From: Schaalia sp. ORNL0103
Lineage (GTDB): Bacteria; Actinomycetota; Actinomycetes; Actinomycetales; Actinomycetaceae
Length of the DNA stretch: 64,000 nt
Direction: 5' to 3'
Assembly (NCBI RefSeq): GCF_019429565.1
Contig: NZ_JAHXSA010000001.1
Coordinates: 1,054,001-1,118,000, forward strand
In this document: positions 61,470-64,000 of the stretch, piece by piece
Layout: each line of letters opens with the position of its first letter
Numbering within the stretch: position 1 is the stretch's first letter
Position numbers and translations under genes: made by a program
The notes under the pieces: model-generated
Database searches by the model: none
Told to the model about the DNA's origin: nothing
Seen by the model: only the letters and a program-made list of their open reading frames with translations

Positions 61470-62998
61470 GCTCCGCTCACCGCCGCGTCACCCACGGTGC
61501 CGCCCACCGCCTCGCGGGCGATGACGGCGGCCAGGGCCTCGTCGACGCGCGCGACGATACGCGTGCCCGCCTCCACGTACTCCTCGCGCTCGACGTCGCC
61601 CTCCTCGTGGATGCGGTGCACGAGGGAGCCGGCCGAGTACGGCAGGATCGCATCGACGGCCACGCGAGGCCGGGGCAGCATGTCTTCGAGGGCCACGCGC
61701 AGCGCCTCCACGCCCCAGCCCGTGTGTGCGCTCAGCGGAACAGCGTTCGGGAATACGGTGCGCAGCAGCGCGATCTGCTCGGGCGAGGCAAGGTCGGCCT
61801 TGTTCAGCGCGATCAGCTCCGGGATCTCTGAGGCGCCCTCGATCGTGTCGATGACCGCGCGCACGGCCTGCACCTGGGAGACCGGGTCGGGGTGGGCGGC
61901 GTCCACGACGTGCAGGATAATGTCGGCCTGGCCGACCTCCTCCAGGGTCGAGCGGAAGGCCTCGACCAGCTGGGTGGGCAGGTTGCGCACGAAGCCAACC
62001 GTGTCGGTGAGGGTGTACTCGCGACCGTCGGCGGCACGCGCACGGCGCACCGTCGGGTCCAGCGTCGCAAACAGCGCGTCCTGGACCAGGACACCCGCGT
62101 CCGTCAGGCGGTTGAGCAGCGTCGACTTGCCCGCGTTCGTGTACCCGGCGATGGCCACCGACGGCACTGCCCCGCGGCGGCGCGAATTGCGCTGGGTGCG
62201 ACGGGCGGGTTCCATGCGCGCGATGTCCGCGCGCAGCTTTGCCATGCGCGTGCGGATGCGGCGACGGTCCAGCTCGATCTTGGTCTCACCGGGGCCGCGA
62301 GAGCCGATACCCGCGCCGCCCGCGACGCGGCCGCCGGCCTGACGGGACATCGACTCACCCCAGCCGCGCAGACGCGGCAGCAGGTACTCGAGCTGCGCGA
62401 GCTCGACCTGCGCCTTGCCCTCACGGGACTTGGCATGCTGGGCGAAAATGTCGAGAATGAGGGCCGTTCGGTCGACGACCTTGGCGTCGACGACGTCCTC
62501 CAGCCCACGACGCTGGGAGGGGGCCAGTTCCTCGTCAACGATGACGGTGTCGGCCTCGACGCTGCGCACGATGTCAGCCAGCTCGCGGGCCTTGCCAGAC
62601 CCCAGGTAGGTTGCGGGGTCGGGCTTCATGCGGCGCTGGATGATGCCGTCGAGCACGCGCGAACCGGCGGTCTCCGCGAGCGCGGCCAGCTCGCGCAGCG
62701 AGTTCTCGGCTTCCTCCTCGCTCTGCGTGGTGCGCAGGCCCACGAGCACGACCTTTTCGAGTCGCACCTGGCGGTACTCGACCTCGGAGATATCCTCACG
62801 GTCGGAAGCGCCCGTGTCGACGCGGCGCGTGCCCGCACGAGCCTCGCGCTCGAGGGCACCCGCATCCTGGGAGGTGTCCTGACCCATCGTCGATGCGAGC
62901 GCCGTTCCCGAGCGCGCGAGGATACGCGCGACAACGTCGTTGACGCGCTGGTCGCGCTCCTCTTTCGAGGAGTCCGCACCTGTGTGGGTCGTGTCCAT
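61466..62998 (-). CDS. hflX: Ribosome-associated GTPase HflX
   Basis: 510 aa. N-terminal HflX subdomain (RVLDGIIQRRMKPDPATYLG, VIVDEELAPSQRRGLEDVV), glycine-rich linker (GGRVAGGAGIGSRGPGETK) and G domain: AIAGYTNAGKSTLLNRL, DTVGFVRNLP and NKADL. HflX splits stalled ribosomes. ATG at 62998 with AAAGGAC 6 nt upstream; the longer frame to 63223 overlaps the divergent methyltransferase and is unlikely. Confidence 0.95.
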   Translation of the reverse strand: MDTTHTGADSSKEERDQRVNDVVARILARSGTALASTMGQDTSQDAGALEREARAGTRRVDTGASDREDISEVEYRQVRLEKVVLVGLRTTQSEEEAENSLRELAALAETAGSRVLDGIIQRRMKPDPATYLGSGKARELADIVRSVEADTVIVDEELAPSQRRGLEDVVDAKVVDRTALILDIFAQHAKSREGKAQVELAQLEYLLPRLRGWGESMSRQAGGRVAGGAGIGSRGPGETKIELDRRRIRTRMAKLRADIARMEPARRTQRNSRRRGAVPSVAIAGYTNAGKSTLLNRLTDAGVLVQDALFATLDPTVRRARAADGREYTLTDTVGFVRNLPTQLVEAFRSTLEEVGQADIILHVVDAAHPDPVSQVQAVRAVIDTIEGASEIPELIALNKADLASPEQIALLRTVFPNAVPLSAHTGWGVEALRVALEDMLPRPRVAVDAILPYSAGSLVHRIHEEGDVEREEYVEAGTRIVARVDEALAAVIAREAVGGTVGDAAVSGA

Positions 62999-63070
62999 AA
63001 CCGTCCTTTTCGTGGGGGCTTCTAGTGTCGCACGCGCCGCCCCCATCTGCGCCTGCGCGCGCGGGCGCGA

Positions 63071-63076
63071 TAGGCT
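63071..63076 (+). promoter_or_regulatory. -10 box TAGGCT for leaderless methyltransferase gene
   Basis: TAGGCT, 7 nt (TTCTTCC), GTG at 63084. No purine-rich ribosome site. Confidence 0.5.
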
Positions 63077-63083
63077 TTCTTCC

Positions 63084-63698
63084 GTGGACGAACAGTATTT
63101 CACCGACTCTTCCCCTGCGAGCGCGGAGGAGATCCGCACGATCGAGGTGAGCGCACGCGGCTTCGACCTGTCAATGCGCGTGTCGTCGCGCGTGTTCTCG
63201 GGTTCTAAGCTCGATCTGGGCACGCGTCAGCTCCTGGAGATCGCCCCGGACCTGCCCGAGGACGGGACCTTCCTGGACCTGGGCTGCGGGTGGGGTCCGA
63301 TCGCGACAATCATGTCGTTGGAGTCCCCGCAGGCTGCCGTGTGGGCGGTGGACGTGAACTCTCGCGCGGTGGATCTGACGCAGCGCAACGCCCAGTCCAA
63401 CGGGGCGAAGGGCGTGCGCGCACTCAAGGCGGAGGAGGCACTGACCGCCTCGCGGGAGTCGGACACGCAATTCGATGTCATCTGGTCGAACCCGCCCGTG
63501 CGCATCGGCAAGGACGCGATGCACGAGATGCTGCTGGCATGGCTGGGCAGGCTCGCCCCCACCGGCGTTGCCTACCTCGTCGTCCAGCGCAACCTGGGCG
63601 CGGATTCGTTGATCACGTGGCTGAACGGCCAGGGCTTCCAGGCCTCAAAGTACGCATCCAAGAAGGGCTTCCGCATCATCGAGGTCCGCCCCGCCTGA
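63084..63698 (+). CDS. Class I SAM-dependent methyltransferase (RsmC/MTS-like)
   Basis: 204 aa. Small-methyltransferase (MTS) domain: motif I FLDLGCGWGPIATI, acidic end of strand 2 in AVDVNSRAVDL, and catalytic NPPV in VIWSNPPVRIG, as in N2-guanine RNA methyltransferases such as RsmC or RlmG. Exact target unknown. Start: GTG at 63084 (TAGGCT 7 nt upstream); an upstream reading from 62940 would run into hflX on the other strand. Confidence 0.88.
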   Translation: MDEQYFTDSSPASAEEIRTIEVSARGFDLSMRVSSRVFSGSKLDLGTRQLLEIAPDLPEDGTFLDLGCGWGPIATIMSLESPQAAVWAVDVNSRAVDLTQRNAQSNGAKGVRALKAEEALTASRESDTQFDVIWSNPPVRIGKDAMHEMLLAWLGRLAPTGVAYLVVQRNLGADSLITWLNGQGFQASKYASKKGFRIIEVRPA

Positions 63699-63713
63699 CG
63701 CCCGCCTCTTCCT

Positions 63714-63735
63714 CGACGAGGCCTGGGCCTCGTCG
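63714..63735. terminator. Hairpin after the methyltransferase gene
   Basis: CGACGAGGC/GCCTCGTCG, 9 bp with a 4-nt loop, 15 nt past the stop. Confidence 0.5.
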
Positions 63736-63740
63736 CGCTC

Positions 63741-63766
63741 TCCGGCCCCGTTTTCTGGGGGCCGGG
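63741..63766. terminator. Hairpin between methyltransferase and dapF
   Basis: CCGGCCCC/GGGGCCGG stem (8 bp) with an 8-nt T-rich loop, ending 2 nt before the dapF stop. Likely serves dapF, possibly both genes. Confidence 0.6.
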
Positions 63767-63767
63767 C

Positions 63768-64000
63768 TCAGGGCAGGCGGATCTCGGCGACTCGGGTCGC
63801 GGGTCCGGTGAGGAACACCGAGGCGTCCGTGATGCGGGGGTTCTCCCCCGACCAATCGATGACGCCGTCGAGGCCGACGATGACCGTTCCGCCCGGAATG
63901 TCGACGATCCACTGGGTGGGCGCACCCGGCCCGCGACGCAGTGCCGTGGCGAGGGCCGCCGCGCAGCATCCGGTACCGCATGCCTGGGTCTCCCCCACGC
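63768..64000 (-). CDS. dapF: Diaminopimelate epimerase, C-terminal part (5' end outside window)
   Basis: About 77 codons remain. The motif GVGETQACGTGCCAA includes the second catalytic Cys of DapF; the gene continues beyond the right edge. DapF interconverts LL- and meso-diaminopimelate on the way to lysine (and to DAP peptidoglycan where present). Its presence is compatible with either a lysine- or a DAP-type wall. Confidence 0.92.
   Translation of the reverse strand, partial: VGETQACGTGCCAAALATALRRGPGAPTQWIVDIPGGTVIVGLDGVIDWSGENPRITDASVFLTGPATRVAEIRLP

Overview
The window is high-GC actinobacterial chromosome. Taxonomic cues are the wag31/divIVA-sepF-ftsZ cluster without ftsA, an LDH gene, a LysM protein divergent from lexA, a class II HelD-like ATPase, and a secreted fucosidase ending in choline-binding-type repeats. 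Together these suggest a host-associated member of the Actinomycetaceae (Schaalia/Actinomyces type). That placement is inferred from gene content and family resemblance; no database search was possible. I saw no tRNA, rRNA, insertion sequence, prophage, CRISPR array or origin.

Layout. 1-5018: the 3' end of a two-component sensor kinase, a large modular alpha-L-fucosidase and a NarL/FixJ response regulator. 5064-12357: rnc, DUF177, a SepIVA-like coiled-coil gene, coaD, rsmD, recG and a DhaL/FakA-like gene read leftward, then rpmB read rightward. 12541-20713: putA, a TetR regulator, a membrane-anchored hypothetical, a small hypothetical, thiL and a SpoU methyltransferase. 20717-24427: rplT, rpmI, infC with a structured leader, sseB-like, priA/hisA and a hypothetical. 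24520-31489: an S4 protein, then dnaE, rluD, lspA, divIVA, yggT and sepF. 31669-46208: the division and cell-wall cluster in leftward order mraZ, rsmH, ftsL, ftsI, murF, mraY, murD, ftsW, murG, murC, ftsQ, ftsZ, pgeF, with many 1-14 nt overlaps and no murE. 46209-56329: a tandem-repeat intergenic region, DUF3040, dinB, a spermidine-synthase-like gene, PAC2, helD, serA and an acyl-CoA ligase with a repetitive tail. 56400-64000: nrdR, a chiZ-like LysM gene divergent from lexA, ldh, dinG, hflX, a class I methyltransferase and the 3' end of dapF.

How it works together. Most of the window is housekeeping: peptidoglycan precursor synthesis and septation (mur/fts/divIVA/sepF/sepIVA), replication and repair (dnaE, recG, dinB, dinG, lexA), and translation (rpmB, infC-rpmI-rplT, rsmD, rsmH, rnc, hflX). 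The most informative signals are regulatory. They are a three-box MraZ operator, three LexA boxes between chiZ-like and lexA, an infC gene whose only well-placed Shine-Dalgarno serves an AUC codon behind an attenuator-like leader, and a set of genes with a TANNNT box 6-7 nt from the start codon and no usable Shine-Dalgarno (probable leaderless mRNAs). The clearest protein novelty is a fatty-acyl-CoA ligase with an LEA/apolipoprotein-like 11-mer tail.
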